This document shows, one piece after another, positions 15,777 to 24,091 of a stretch of DNA of 24,091 nt (position 1 is its first letter; every line of letters starts with the position of its first letter). Under the pieces are notes generated by a model. That model was given only the letters and a program-made list of their open reading frames with translations, was not told where the DNA came from and did no database searches. Source of the DNA: Candidatus Eiseniibacteriota bacterium (GTDB taxonomy: Bacteria; JAFGKV01); assembly GCA_025453925.1 (NCBI GenBank), contig JALOPK010000011.1, positions 1-24,091 on the forward strand, given 5' to 3'. The position numbers and the translations under genes were made by a program.

Positions 15777-15903
15777 ACAGTCTCCTCCGCCCGCGCGCCC
15801 GTCTCGCGCTCAATATCTTGCGACCCCAGCGGGTGCTCATCCGGTGCCTGAATCCGTGGGTGTTCTTCCGACGCCGATTCCTCGGCCTGAATGTAAACGA
15901 CAT
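15769..15903 (-). CDS. rpmH: 50S ribosomal protein L34
   Basis: 44 residues, [18 protein letters not shown] followed by [17 protein letters not shown] and ending GRRRLSA. It matches the full length and pattern of L34 (TFQPSNRKRKxxHGFRxRM, then GRKVLxxRRxKGRxxLSA). It is a large-subunit protein that contacts 23S rRNA. Unusually it begins MSF rather than MKR. It is first in the minus-strand operon and faces dnaA across the upstream origin region, as in many bacteria. Confidence 0.97.
   Translation of the reverse strand: MSFTFRPRNRRRKNTHGFRHRMSTRWGRKILSARRARGRRRLSA
15783..15788 (-). promoter_or_regulatory. Shine-Dalgarno of rnpA, inside rpmH
   Basis: On the minus strand the sequence is GGAGGA-GACTGT-CTG. 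The GGAGGA overlaps the Arg-Arg codons near the end of rpmH and sits six bases before the CTG I take as rnpA start. This is the main evidence for the non-standard start codon. Confidence 0.7.
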
Positions 15904-16135
15904 AGGACAACCCCTGGGCTGGAGGTGTGCGGGGATCCGGGTGCGCGGCGCGCCACACGAGGTGGGCTGGAGTGGGCCCTCAATGACGCATGGTCGATGG
16001 TGAGGATAGGCTGAAACGCCCCGGATCCACCCACTGCGGGACTTACCCGTGTGAATAGTCTTCGGCCAAGTAACCCTCGCGTCGCTCCGGGTCAAGGGGC
16101 TTGCCGAGCGCACGCCAACGCACCCTGCTTTTCTA

Positions 16136-16165
16136 TTGACAGATTCCCCGCGGGAGTGCTACTGA
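16136..16165 (+). promoter_or_regulatory. Possible dnaA promoter
   Basis: A perfect TTGACA at 16136-16141 is followed after about 17-18 bp by TGCTACTGA, which offers an extended TG but a poor -10 hexamer. It is the best sigma70-like candidate upstream of dnaA on this strand, but I hold it loosely. Confidence 0.3.
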
Positions 16166-16226
16166 GTACCGCCGTTTCGCCGGTACAAACACTCGTCACT
16201 GAGGGCGCGGAGATGTCAACACACCC

Positions 16227-16246
16227 TGTGGACAACTTGTGGACAA
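16227..16246 (-). other. Pair of DnaA boxes (TTGTCCACA orientation)
   Basis: Two identical 9-mers TGTGGACAA at 16227-16235 and 16238-16246 (TTGTCCACA on the minus strand) have starts 11 bp apart, about one helical turn. TTGTCCACA is a well-known DnaA-box variant, especially in high-GC bacteria. Same orientation and helical phasing favour cooperative DnaA binding. Confidence 0.8.
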
Positions 16247-16317
16247 TCCCGATGCAGACGTGGCAACTTCATGGCGCCCCAAAGACTTCCTCCCATTGCT
16301 CCGCCATCGGGTCTTTA

Positions 16318-16361
16318 CGTGATCTTCACGATGACCGCCCCACTTGTGACATTGTCTCACA
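16318..16361. promoter_or_regulatory. Two GTGA/TCAC inverted repeats upstream of dnaA
   Basis: CGTGA-TCT-TCACG at 16318-16330 is a perfect 13-bp inverted repeat. TGTGA-N7-TCACA at 16345-16361 is a second with related half-sites. The second resembles a CRP/FNR-family site but with a 7-base rather than 6-base spacer. They lie between the DnaA box pair and the dnaA start, where a regulator of dnaA or of origin firing could bind. No regulator can be named from sequence. Confidence 0.4.
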
Positions 16362-16477
16362 TAGCCTTTCTCGAATGACCTCAACCTCTGTCTTAGGCAA
16401 ACTCGCTCAACTGCATGGCCTGCCGTGCATGCCGCCCCGCCGAGTTTGCCGCAGACGGATTCCCACGGGGGGGAACC

Positions 16478-16486
16478 TGTGGATAA
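16478..16486 (-). other. Perfect DnaA box overlapping the dnaA start codon
   Basis: TGTGGATAA on the plus strand is TTATCCACA on the minus strand, the exact consensus DnaA box. It overlaps the GTG that I take as the dnaA start (16479-16481). DnaA binding here could autoregulate dnaA transcription. Confidence 0.8.
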
Positions 16487-17831
16487 CCTGTTGAATGCGG
16501 TGACCGGCGGGCACGCCCTGCACGCCGAAGGCCTTTGGTCGGCGTGCGTTGACCTCCTGTATCGCGGCGGAGCCCTGAGCCCCGGCACGTTCGCCCTCCT
16601 GTCCGCGGCGCGCGCCACGGGCTACGATGGCGGCACGCTCATCATCATGTTGCCCAGTGATTTTCACGTCCAATGGATCGATTCCCATAACAAAGTGGAT
16701 ATTCTCCGTGCCTTAGAGCTCGTCGCCGGCAAGGAGGTCCATTTGCGCCTGGTGGCGGGGACGCACTCACCTCCCGCCGAACCGGCATTGGAGCCCGATG
16801 CGGCCCCTGCCGCCAACGTCAGCTTCCTCAACGACGCATTCACCTTCGAGAGCTTCATCGTCGGAAAGAGCAACGAACTCGCGCACGCGGCGTGCGCGAC
16901 GGTGGCGAAGAACCCGGGCACTCACTACAACCCGCTGTTCATTTATGGAGGCACGGGGCTCGGCAAGACCCATCTGCTTCACGCCATCGGCCACCACCTG
17001 CTCCGCCATCAGCCGGGCGCCACCGTGCGCTACGTCAGTTCGGAGGATTTCACCAACGATCTGGTGAGCGCGATCTACCAGAACACGCCCCATGAGTTCA
17101 GGAGGCGCTACCGTTCGCTGAAGCTGCTCCTCATCGACGACATTCATTTCATCGCTCGGAAAGACGGCATGCAGGAGGAGTTCTTTCACACCTTCAATAC
17201 ACTCCACCGGAAGAAGAGCCAGATCGTCATCACCAGTGACCGTCCTCCCCATGAGACCAATCTGGAGCAACGGCTCATCTCCCGCTTCGAGTCCGGTCTC
17301 ATCGCCGACATACAGCCCCCCGAGTTCGAAACCCGCGCGGCGATCCTCTACAAGAAGGCCGAGATCATGGGCCTCTCCTGCCCGCCCGACGTCATGACGT
17401 TCATCAGCAACCATGCCAGCAGAAATGTCCGACAGATCGAAGGCTGCCTGGTGCGCCTCGCCGCTCACGCCGCCTTAGGCAAAAGGATCGACCTGGCAGT
17501 CGCAAGGAGCATCCTGGCGGACATGATCCAGACTCGCCCTGCGGCCGTGTCGGTCGAAGACATCATCCGCGCCACGGCCGGGGCCACGGGCGTCGTGCCC
17601 GGCGCACTTACCTCGAAACGCCGCACCAATCAGATTGCGCGGGCACGACAGGTCGCGATGTATCTCGCCCGCACGCTCACCAATCTCTCCACCACGGATA
17701 TCGGCCGCTATTTCGGCGGCCGCGACCACTCGACCGTCATCCATGCCTGCGGGCAGGTGAGACTCCTCATCGAGAGGGACGGTGCCGTTTCCTCCCTCGT
17801 CGAGTCTCTGGAACAACAACTCCGCGTCTGA
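16479..17831 (+). CDS. dnaA: Chromosomal replication initiator protein DnaA
   Basis: 450 residues from a GTG with a G-run (GGGGGGGAA) about 4-6 nt upstream. A GTG 18 codons earlier is possible but has no ribosome site. Domain I at about 15-95 (GLWSACVDLL, PSDFHVQWI); a short Pro/Ala domain II at about 96-118. AAA+ domain III: FTFESFIVGKSN, Walker A GGTGLGKT 157-164, Walker B LLLIDD with Asp220/Asp221, sensor I ITSDRPP, arginine finger Arg269 in ISRFESGL, sensor II Arg318 in VRQIEG. Domain IV has the HTH and the signature GGRDHSTVIHA at 413-423. All functional residues are intact, in contrast to the REC-DnaA protein. It binds DnaA boxes and opens oriC in its ATP form. Its plus-strand sequence is C-rich, unlike dnaN-gyrB. 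Confidence 0.98.
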   Translation: MDNLLNAVTGGHALHAEGLWSACVDLLYRGGALSPGTFALLSAARATGYDGGTLIIMLPSDFHVQWIDSHNKVDILRALELVAGKEVHLRLVAGTHSPPAEPALEPDAAPAANVSFLNDAFTFESFIVGKSNELAHAACATVAKNPGTHYNPLFIYGGTGLGKTHLLHAIGHHLLRHQPGATVRYVSSEDFTNDLVSAIYQNTPHEFRRRYRSLKLLLIDDIHFIARKDGMQEEFFHTFNTLHRKKSQIVITSDRPPHETNLEQRLISRFESGLIADIQPPEFETRAAILYKKAEIMGLSCPPDVMTFISNHASRNVRQIEGCLVRLAAHAALGKRIDLAVARSILADMIQTRPAAVSVEDIIRATAGATGVVPGALTSKRRTNQIARARQVAMYLARTLTNLSTTDIGRYFGGRDHSTVIHACGQVRLLIERDGAVSSLVESLEQQLRV

Positions 17832-18519
17832 CCCGGGCGCCACCGACAACCGCCCTCTCCGAGAGCGCCATCGTTCGCCCGGCGCGGATGCCACAAAGGG
17901 CACATCCCCTACCCCAGAGAAGACGGCCGGCGGTGCCGCGGGGACCGTCGAAGTCTGACGGAAAGGGTATCACTGCATCGTCACTACGGACGAGTGAAAC
18001 GAGGCGTGCGATCCAGGGGCAAAGGAGCCGGACTCCCGCTCCACGATCAGGGCGGGGGGAGGCGACCCACAGGATGACCTGCCGCGAAGATGACAGAAGG
18101 AGAGAAAATGGCCGCTCCCGACGGTCTCATGCCAGCTCGACCTCGGACATAGAGCACATGATGCCGTACGTATGCGATGGTCATTGCGAGTCCGTTCGAG
18201 GACCGAGCAATCCCCGGCCGAAAATCGATCGTCTCGACCGCAAGACCTCACGCCGCCAGGGTGGAGCAGCGTGACGCCCATGGTCACCGTGATGACCGAA
18301 GTGTCGGTCGTCCGAGAGACTTCATGTGTGTCGTCGAGGCCGTATCGGACGGGTGGCTGGACCCTGTTGATTGGCCGTTGACAATCCGCGGGACTGCGTT
18401 CCCTCCTACAACTCTCCACATTCTGTCAACACGCCAACACCTCCCGAGCACGTTCCGCAGAAACGCGCCTGTCGTCTTATGCACACTGTCCACCGGGCCT
18501 ACTACTATTCCTGATAGTA
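17832..18519. other. dnaA-nth intergenic region, downstream part of a probable bipartite oriC
   Basis: About 690 bp with no supported gene. Frames on both strands have no family signal and a composition unlike neighbouring genes. Contents seen: a 14-codon mini-ORF with a strong AAGGAGAG at 18108-18152; inverted repeats TCGTC-N6-GACGA (17978-17993), GGTCA-N6-TGACC (18282-18297) and GACCGA-AGTG-TCGGTC (18294-18309); and the DnaA-box/trio element near the right end. I recognise no RNA gene (not SRP RNA, RNase P RNA or a tRNA). Confidence 0.6.
18412..18519 (+). other. Probable oriC unwinding element: DnaA boxes, GC spacer and DnaA-trios
   Basis: CTCTCCACA (18412-18420) is a weak DnaA box. TTATGCACA (18477-18485) fits the TTATNCACA consensus, and CTGTCCACC (18486-18494) follows directly as a second, weaker box. 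After the GC spacer GGGC comes CTACTACTA (18499-18507), i.e. three 3'-GAT-5' triplets on the lower strand, then a moderately AT-rich TTCCTGATAGTATCAA. Box, GC spacer, DnaA-trio is the arrangement described for the Bacillus subtilis unwinding region downstream of dnaA. Strand composition changes close by. An alternative reading of TACTAT-N-ATAGTA is a weak terminator stem for nth. Confidence 0.65.
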
Positions 18520-19173
18520 TCAACGAGACCTGATTACCAACCGTTGCGCACAATCCGCTCTCACCGGGCACAGCGAACAGCGAGGCGACTGCGGCGTGCA
18601 GATGTTTCTCCCGAACAGCACCAGCAGGTAGTTCACATTCATCCAGAGTTCTCTGGGGAGGCGATGTCGGAGTGAGGTCTCCGTGTCTTCGGGGGTGGCG
18701 GTATGAACGAAGCCGAGGCGATTCATGATTCGATGAACATGGATGTCTACACAGATCGCGGGAATCCCGAACGCGTCGGCGAGCACCAGGTTTGCCGTCT
18801 TGCGCCCGACGCCCGGCAGTTGAAGGAGCGCGCCCATGTCGGCGGGGACCATGCCGCCATGGCGTGAGAGCAGAATGCTGCTGAGACTGAGGATGTGGCG
18901 CGCCTTGGTCTTCCAGAATCCGACAGGGTAGATGAGGGTTTCTATCTGTTCTGACGAGAGAGCAACCATATCGAGAGGCGTCGCTGCCGCTGCGAACAGG
19001 CGTCGCGACGCTTGGAGGGTGGTTTCCTCCTTGGTTCTCTGGCTGAGCAAGCACGATATGAGAATACGGTAGGGATCACCGTCGGTGGTATCTTCCGTGG
19101 CGAGGGGATCATCGAGGGCGATGACCGCGGTTTCGATCGTTGCCAGCACGCGGGTGATGGTTGTGTTGTTCAT
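18520..19173 (-). CDS. nth: Endonuclease III (DNA glycosylase/AP lyase)
   Basis: 217 residues; ATG preceded by GAGGAG at good spacing. Residues 40-47 give ISCLLSQRT, the family's substrate-side helix. The helix-hairpin-helix is LPGVGRKTANLVL with catalytic Lys125. CVDIHVHRIMNRLG contains catalytic Asp143. The C-terminal iron-sulphur loop is complete: Cys192-x6-Cys199-x2-Cys202-x5-Cys208. It removes oxidised pyrimidines and cleaves the abasic site in base excision repair. It stands alone on the minus strand, head-to-head with the glycosyltransferase (122 bp between starts) and running toward dnaA. Its 3' end abuts the predicted unwinding element. Confidence 0.95.
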   Translation of the reverse strand: MNNTTITRVLATIETAVIALDDPLATEDTTDGDPYRILISCLLSQRTKEETTLQASRRLFAAAATPLDMVALSSEQIETLIYPVGFWKTKARHILSLSSILLSRHGGMVPADMGALLQLPGVGRKTANLVLADAFGIPAICVDIHVHRIMNRLGFVHTATPEDTETSLRHRLPRELWMNVNYLLVLFGRNICTPQSPRCSLCPVRADCAQRLVIRSR

Positions 19174-19295
19174 CTCATCTCCTCAAGCCGACGCGCGCGC
19201 CGGCCGGGGATCTTGACGTTCGCGCGCGACCCGTGTATGTGACGCAGGTCGATGCAAGCGCACAACGTCCGCCGGGAGGAATGGAGCATGGTGAT

Positions 19296-20267
19296 ATGTA
19301 CGGCGAAGCAATCGTCCGGGCGGTAGTGGTCAACCTGAATGGGGGCGCATACATAGGTGAAGCGATCGAGTCGCTTCGACAGCAAGACTATCCGCATCTG
19401 ACGATTGAGGTGGTGGACAACGGATCCACCGACGGCAGCGTTGCCTGGATAAGGCGGACATACCCCGACGTGATAGTCCGAGAGAACCAGCGCAATACCG
19501 GTTTTGGCGGAGCGAACAACGTCGGCATTGAAGACGCATTTCGGGAGAACAGTGATTTTGTTTTTCTCCTGAACTACGATGCGAGAATAGGGTCCTCGTG
19601 TCTTTCAACTCTCGTGGCTGCGGCAGTGTCTGCCGGTGTGGGCATGGTCGGTCCGAAGATATTCTTCCATGATCCTCCTTCCCTCATCTGGTCTGCCGGA
19701 GGGAACATCCACTGGTGGCGCGGCAGCGTTGCGCACCGTGGGATCAGAGAACAGGACCGAGGCCAGTATGATATGTCTACCGATGTTGATTACCTGACCG
19801 CCTGCGCAGTTCTCCTTGACGCTGGGATGATCCGGCGCATCGGTATGTTCGATGATGCGTTTTTTCCCAGCTACTTTGAGGATGCCGACCTCTGTCAACG
19901 GGCGAAACGGGCAGGCTACCGGCTCCTCTTCGAACCGCGTGGAGAGGCCTGGCACCGGGTGTCGGCCCACAGCGGAGGAGGAACGACGGCACTGAAGGTG
20001 CGCCTGCGATTTCGCAACCAGTTCATCTTCTTTCGGCGCTATGCCCGATGGTACCACTGGTCCACCATTCCGGTATGCGCCGGTCTCACGGCGGGTGCAT
20101 ATCTTCTCAGGTGGATCGGCACGGGGCAATGGAACCTGGTGCGCGCCATGGTGAAGGGCGCGATTGCAGCGGCGGGCGTCAGGGCTGCGATGCGTGATCG
20201 AGGAGAGGCGGCTCTGATGGAAACGAGGGGCGCCGGCGCCGGGGAGGACTCATCGGGGAAAGGTTGA
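19296..20267 (+). CDS. GT2 family glycosyltransferase
   Basis: 323 residues from the ATG with GGAG 8-9 nt upstream. An ATG five codons earlier has a GGGAGGA directly abutting it, which is too close. The GT-A fold signatures are AVVVNLNGGAYI, VVDNGSTDGSVAW (Asp41), ENQRNTGFGGANN and LLNYDARI as the DxD-like site. Further on come DYLTACAVLLDAGMIRRIGMFDD and SYFEDADLCQRAKRAGYRL. This is the rhamnosyltransferase-like branch of GT2. A hydrophobic stretch near the C-terminus (IPVCAGLTAGAYLLRW) suggests membrane association. Likely role: adding a sugar to a cell-surface polysaccharide; donor and acceptor cannot be told. It is out of place between dnaA and dnaN. Confidence 0.9.
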   Translation: MYGEAIVRAVVVNLNGGAYIGEAIESLRQQDYPHLTIEVVDNGSTDGSVAWIRRTYPDVIVRENQRNTGFGGANNVGIEDAFRENSDFVFLLNYDARIGSSCLSTLVAAAVSAGVGMVGPKIFFHDPPSLIWSAGGNIHWWRGSVAHRGIREQDRGQYDMSTDVDYLTACAVLLDAGMIRRIGMFDDAFFPSYFEDADLCQRAKRAGYRLLFEPRGEAWHRVSAHSGGGTTALKVRLRFRNQFIFFRRYARWYHWSTIPVCAGLTAGAYLLRWIGTGQWNLVRAMVKGAIAAAGVRAAMRDRGEAALMETRGAGAGEDSSGKG

Positions 20268-20379
20268 AGGAAATCGAGATTTGAAGTATCTTCATTCAAT
20301 ACTCAGAGACCTTGGCCGGGCGTCAGGGTGGGTGTCATAACCGTCTGCCGGCTCGCATGGCCATGAAGGAGACCACCCC

Positions 20380-21489
20380 ATGCAAGTAACGCTCTCACCG
20401 TCGTTGTTGGGTTCGTGCCTGCGCGATCTCACCGCCATCATTCCCTCGCATCCCAGCTCTCCCATTCTGGGCTCGTCGCTGGTGACCGCGGATGAGCAGG
20501 GAATCTGGTTTTGGGGAACCGATCTTGACGTTTCAGGGCGTTTCCGCGTCGAAGGCAGTGTGCTTCGCTCGGGAAAAGCCGCGTTGCCTGCCCGCCGCCT
20601 GGCGGACATCGTGCGGCAGTTGCCGGGCGACGAGATGACGCTGGATGTCGGTGATAACAAGGCGGAGGTGCGGTGCGGGCGGAGCCGCTTCGTGATGCCG
20701 GTGATGAACGCCGACGACTTTCCCGTGTTTCCCCGCATGGAGAACGCGGACAGGGTGGTGTTTCCATCGTCCGCGCTGGCCCGGCTGGTAGACGGAACCG
20801 TGTTCTGCGCCGGCAGGGAGGAGTCGCGGCCGGGTTTGAACAGCGTCTTGTGGGAGATGAAGGATGATGCGTCCCTCATGGTTGCCACCGACGGGCGTCG
20901 GCTGGCCCTCATGGAGCTGAAGCTGAAAGACCCGACGCGCATGGAGCGGAAGTTCATTCTGCCACCCAAAGCGCTGAACCAGATCGTGCGCCTGGCCGGG
21001 TCGGCCGAGAACGTCACCGTTGGCCTTGGTGAACGCTTCGTGAGTTTCGAACTCCCCCAGGCGGCCTTGTACACCCGCGAGCTGGATGTGTCCTACCCCG
21101 TATACGGCACCGTGATTCCGAAAGAGACGCGGCTGGAGATGACGGTGGGGCGCGAGGCACTGACCGGCGCGCTGCGCCGGGCCACGATTTTCGCCATGCC
21201 GTTGACCAGCCAGATCAGGCTCGTGATTGACGTCGGCAAACTCGTGCTCCACGCGGAGTGCCCGGAAGTCGGCGAGGCAACAGAGGAACTCGACGTGTCG
21301 TACGAGGGGGAATCCTTCGAGATCGGATTCAACGGCAAGTACCTGCTGGACATCCTGTCTCACATCCTCAGCGAACGAGTGGTGTTCAAGATGAATGCCC
21401 CGCTGAAGGCCGCGCTGGTGGTGCCGGAGCAGGCGCAGGAGGGTGAAAGCTACACCTGCCTCTTGATGCCGCTGCGGCTGAACGAGTAG
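20380..21489 (+). CDS. dnaN: DNA polymerase III beta subunit (sliding clamp)
   Basis: 369 residues, the normal clamp length; ATG preceded by AAGGAGA. Three repeated clamp folds are visible. The first ends near residue 120 with NADDFPVFPRM. The second contains LMVATDGRRLALMEL, the usual ATDGHRLA motif. The third ends SYTCLLMPLRLNE, matching the MPMRL-type C-terminus. It forms the ring that tethers the replicase to DNA and binds partner proteins in a hydrophobic cleft. A small palindrome TGAAG-TAT-CTTCA at 20282-20294 lies in the 112-bp upstream gap. dnaN leads a compact plus-strand group with recF, dciA and gyrB. Confidence 0.97.
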   Translation: MQVTLSPSLLGSCLRDLTAIIPSHPSSPILGSSLVTADEQGIWFWGTDLDVSGRFRVEGSVLRSGKAALPARRLADIVRQLPGDEMTLDVGDNKAEVRCGRSRFVMPVMNADDFPVFPRMENADRVVFPSSALARLVDGTVFCAGREESRPGLNSVLWEMKDDASLMVATDGRRLALMELKLKDPTRMERKFILPPKALNQIVRLAGSAENVTVGLGERFVSFELPQAALYTRELDVSYPVYGTVIPKETRLEMTVGREALTGALRRATIFAMPLTSQIRLVIDVGKLVLHAECPEVGEATEELDVSYEGESFEIGFNGKYLLDILSHILSERVVFKMNAPLKAALVVPEQAQEGESYTCLLMPLRLNE

Positions 21490-21510
21490 GGGCGAGCGGG
21501 CCGCGGGTCC

Positions 21511-22553
21511 GTGCGGGTCTCGACGCTGCTGCTTCGGGACTTCCGGATCCACCGGGCGTTCGACGTGCGAATCGGCGGGCATCTCCTGCTCGTCGGGCCC
21601 AACGGCGCCGGAAAGACTTCGATCCTTGAGGGCCTGCACATGCTCGCGGTGGGCAGGTCGTTCCGCCGGGTGCCGGATGAGCATCTCGTACGGCACGGCG
21701 CAGCACTCATGGAAGCGGTCGGGGACCTGGCGTGGAGCGACGGGTCCCACCGGGTGGAGTGCAGGGTGGCGCCCGCTGTGGGAAAGAGGATTCACCTGGA
21801 CGGGCGGGTGGTCAGCCGCCTGGGAGACCTGGTTGAGGCGACCTCGGTGGTCACCACAAGCGTCGACGACGTGCTGCTTGTGGAAGGCAGCCCATGGCAC
21901 GCGCGGAGGTGGCTTGATCTGTTCGCGTGCCAGCGGGAACGCGGGCTGCTGGCGTTGATGGTGCGGTACGCGCAGGTGCTGCGGCAGCGGAACGCCCTCC
22001 TGGCCCGGGGGAGAGACGATCCAAAGGCAGTGGCGCCGGGCGTGTTAGAGCCGTGGAGTGCGCAACTGTTCGAGCTGGGCAAGGAGATTGAGGAGCGGCG
22101 GATCGCTCTGGTGCGGGCCGCGGAGCGCATCGTTCCCGCGGTCTACGCCACCTTAGCGGGACATGAGGCGGATGTGCGGCTCGTGTATGAGGCGGGCATC
22201 CGGTCTGACACGTTGGCGGGCCTCAGGGGAGTGCTGCAACGGGAGGTGGCGCGGGGGCACTCCCTTTGGGGCCCCCATCGTGCGGGTCTGGAGGTGACCC
22301 TCAATGGGGCGTCGGCCCGGGCGTTTTCCTCCCGGGGCGAGAAGCGGAGCCTCGCGTTTGCCATGAAGATCGCCCAGGGCAGGCTGATGCGGGAGACCCC
22401 GTTGTGTCTCATCGACGACCTGGCGCTGGAGCTGGACGCCCGTCGCAGCGCGGAGGTGGTGAGGCTGTTCATGGAGGTCGGCCAGGTTGTGGCGACCAGC
22501 GCGCGCCGCGAATCGGCGTGGCCCGAGGCGCTGGAAGTGAGGAACCTCGATGG

Positions 22554-22557
<4 letters not shown>
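21511..22557 (+). CDS. recF: DNA replication and repair protein RecF
   Basis: 348 residues from a GTG 21 bp after dnaN; the ribosome site is weak. It opens STLLLRDFRIHRAFDV, the RecF/SMC-like start. Walker A is VGPNGAGKTSILEGLH. The ABC signature region reads FSSRGEKRSLAFAMKIAQG, and Walker B is LCLIDDLALELDA. RecF is an ABC-type ATPase that, with RecO and RecR, loads RecA at single-strand gaps. At 348 residues it is only slightly short of the family norm. It shares an ATGA overlap with the next gene, so translation is probably coupled. Confidence 0.96.

Positions 22558-24091
<1,534 letters not shown>

Larger units (their letters stand above)
15904..16478. other. rpmH-dnaA intergenic region, upstream part of a probable bipartite oriC
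   Basis: 575 bp without a credible gene; the one plus-strand frame crossing it has no family signal. It should contain the divergent promoters of the rpmH operon and dnaA. It holds a close pair of DnaA boxes, two GTGA/TCAC inverted repeats and a perfect -35 hexamer, listed separately. A minus-strand TTGACC (plus-strand 16090-16095) could be the -35 of rpmH, but its -10 is weak. No strongly AT-rich block is present, so I do not place the unwinding site here. Confidence 0.6.

Noticed and set aside
15542-15958. 138-residue minus frame over rpmH and rnpA
   Set aside because: It is an out-of-frame shadow; L34 and RnpA account for the region fully.
18384-18412. Promoter after TTGACA at 18378-18383
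   Set aside because: The only -10-like sequence, TACAAC, is 23 bp away, too far for sigma70.
17888-18419. 128-residue plus and 149-residue minus frames after dnaA
   Set aside because: Neither has a recognisable motif or proper ribosome site; Arg/Ser-rich translations and the DnaA-box context favour non-coding origin DNA.
20533-21900. 455-residue minus-strand frame
   Set aside because: It is antisense to dnaN and recF and rich in His/Gln in a way typical of reverse-frame translation.

Overview
The window holds the chromosome-origin neighbourhood of a high-GC (by eye roughly 60-65%) Gram-negative-type bacterium, joined to a cluster of two-component signalling genes. The Gram-negative call rests on a YidC with a large periplasmic domain. 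The dense PAS/hybrid-kinase content and the CxxC-tailed PAS protein are typical of environmental lineages such as deltaproteobacterial or PVC-like groups, but nothing in the sequence fixes the phylum.

Left part (1-9275): five signalling genes. In order they are the 3' part of a hybrid histidine kinase (HisKA-HATPase-REC-REC-HPt), a receiver domain fused to a DnaA-type AAA+ ATPase, a convergent REC-histidine kinase, a multi-PAS protein ending in a cysteine-rich tail, and a convergent PAS-kinase-REC protein whose kinase core looks degenerate. The REC-DnaA fusion is the most unusual object in the window. It keeps the phospho-acceptor Asp, Walker A, Walker B and sensor II, but lacks the DNA-binding domain IV and the arginine finger, and carries a C-terminal region of about 230 residues that I do not recognise.

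Middle part (9641-15903, minus strand): an apparent operon rpmH-rnpA-yidD-yidC-jag-tldD-pmbA, closed by a GC-rich hairpin. rnpA appears to start at a CTG codon behind a perfect Shine-Dalgarno that lies inside the end of rpmH. jag carries an in-frame 18-bp tandem repeat encoding a charged six-residue repeat.

Origin part (15904-18540): dnaA is flanked on both sides by DnaA boxes. Upstream there is a close pair of TGTGGACAA boxes, and a perfect TGTGGATAA overlaps the proposed GTG start codon. Downstream, in a non-coding stretch of about 690 bp, TTATGCACA and CTGTCCACC are followed by a short GC spacer and CTACTACTA. That is the layout of a DnaA-trio unwinding element. Hand-counted strand composition changes from C-rich to G-rich on the plus strand close to this point, so the likely unwinding site is near 18.5 kb.

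Right part (18520-24091): nth (minus), a GT2 glycosyltransferase, then dnaN-recF-dciA-gyrB (plus, tightly packed; gyrB runs off the window). Together the right side encodes initiator (DnaA), helicase-loading factor (DciA), clamp (DnaN), gap repair (RecF) and gyrase. The left side encodes a phosphorelay that could plausibly feed the DnaA-like receiver protein. That link between signalling and replication initiation is my inference, not something the sequence proves.
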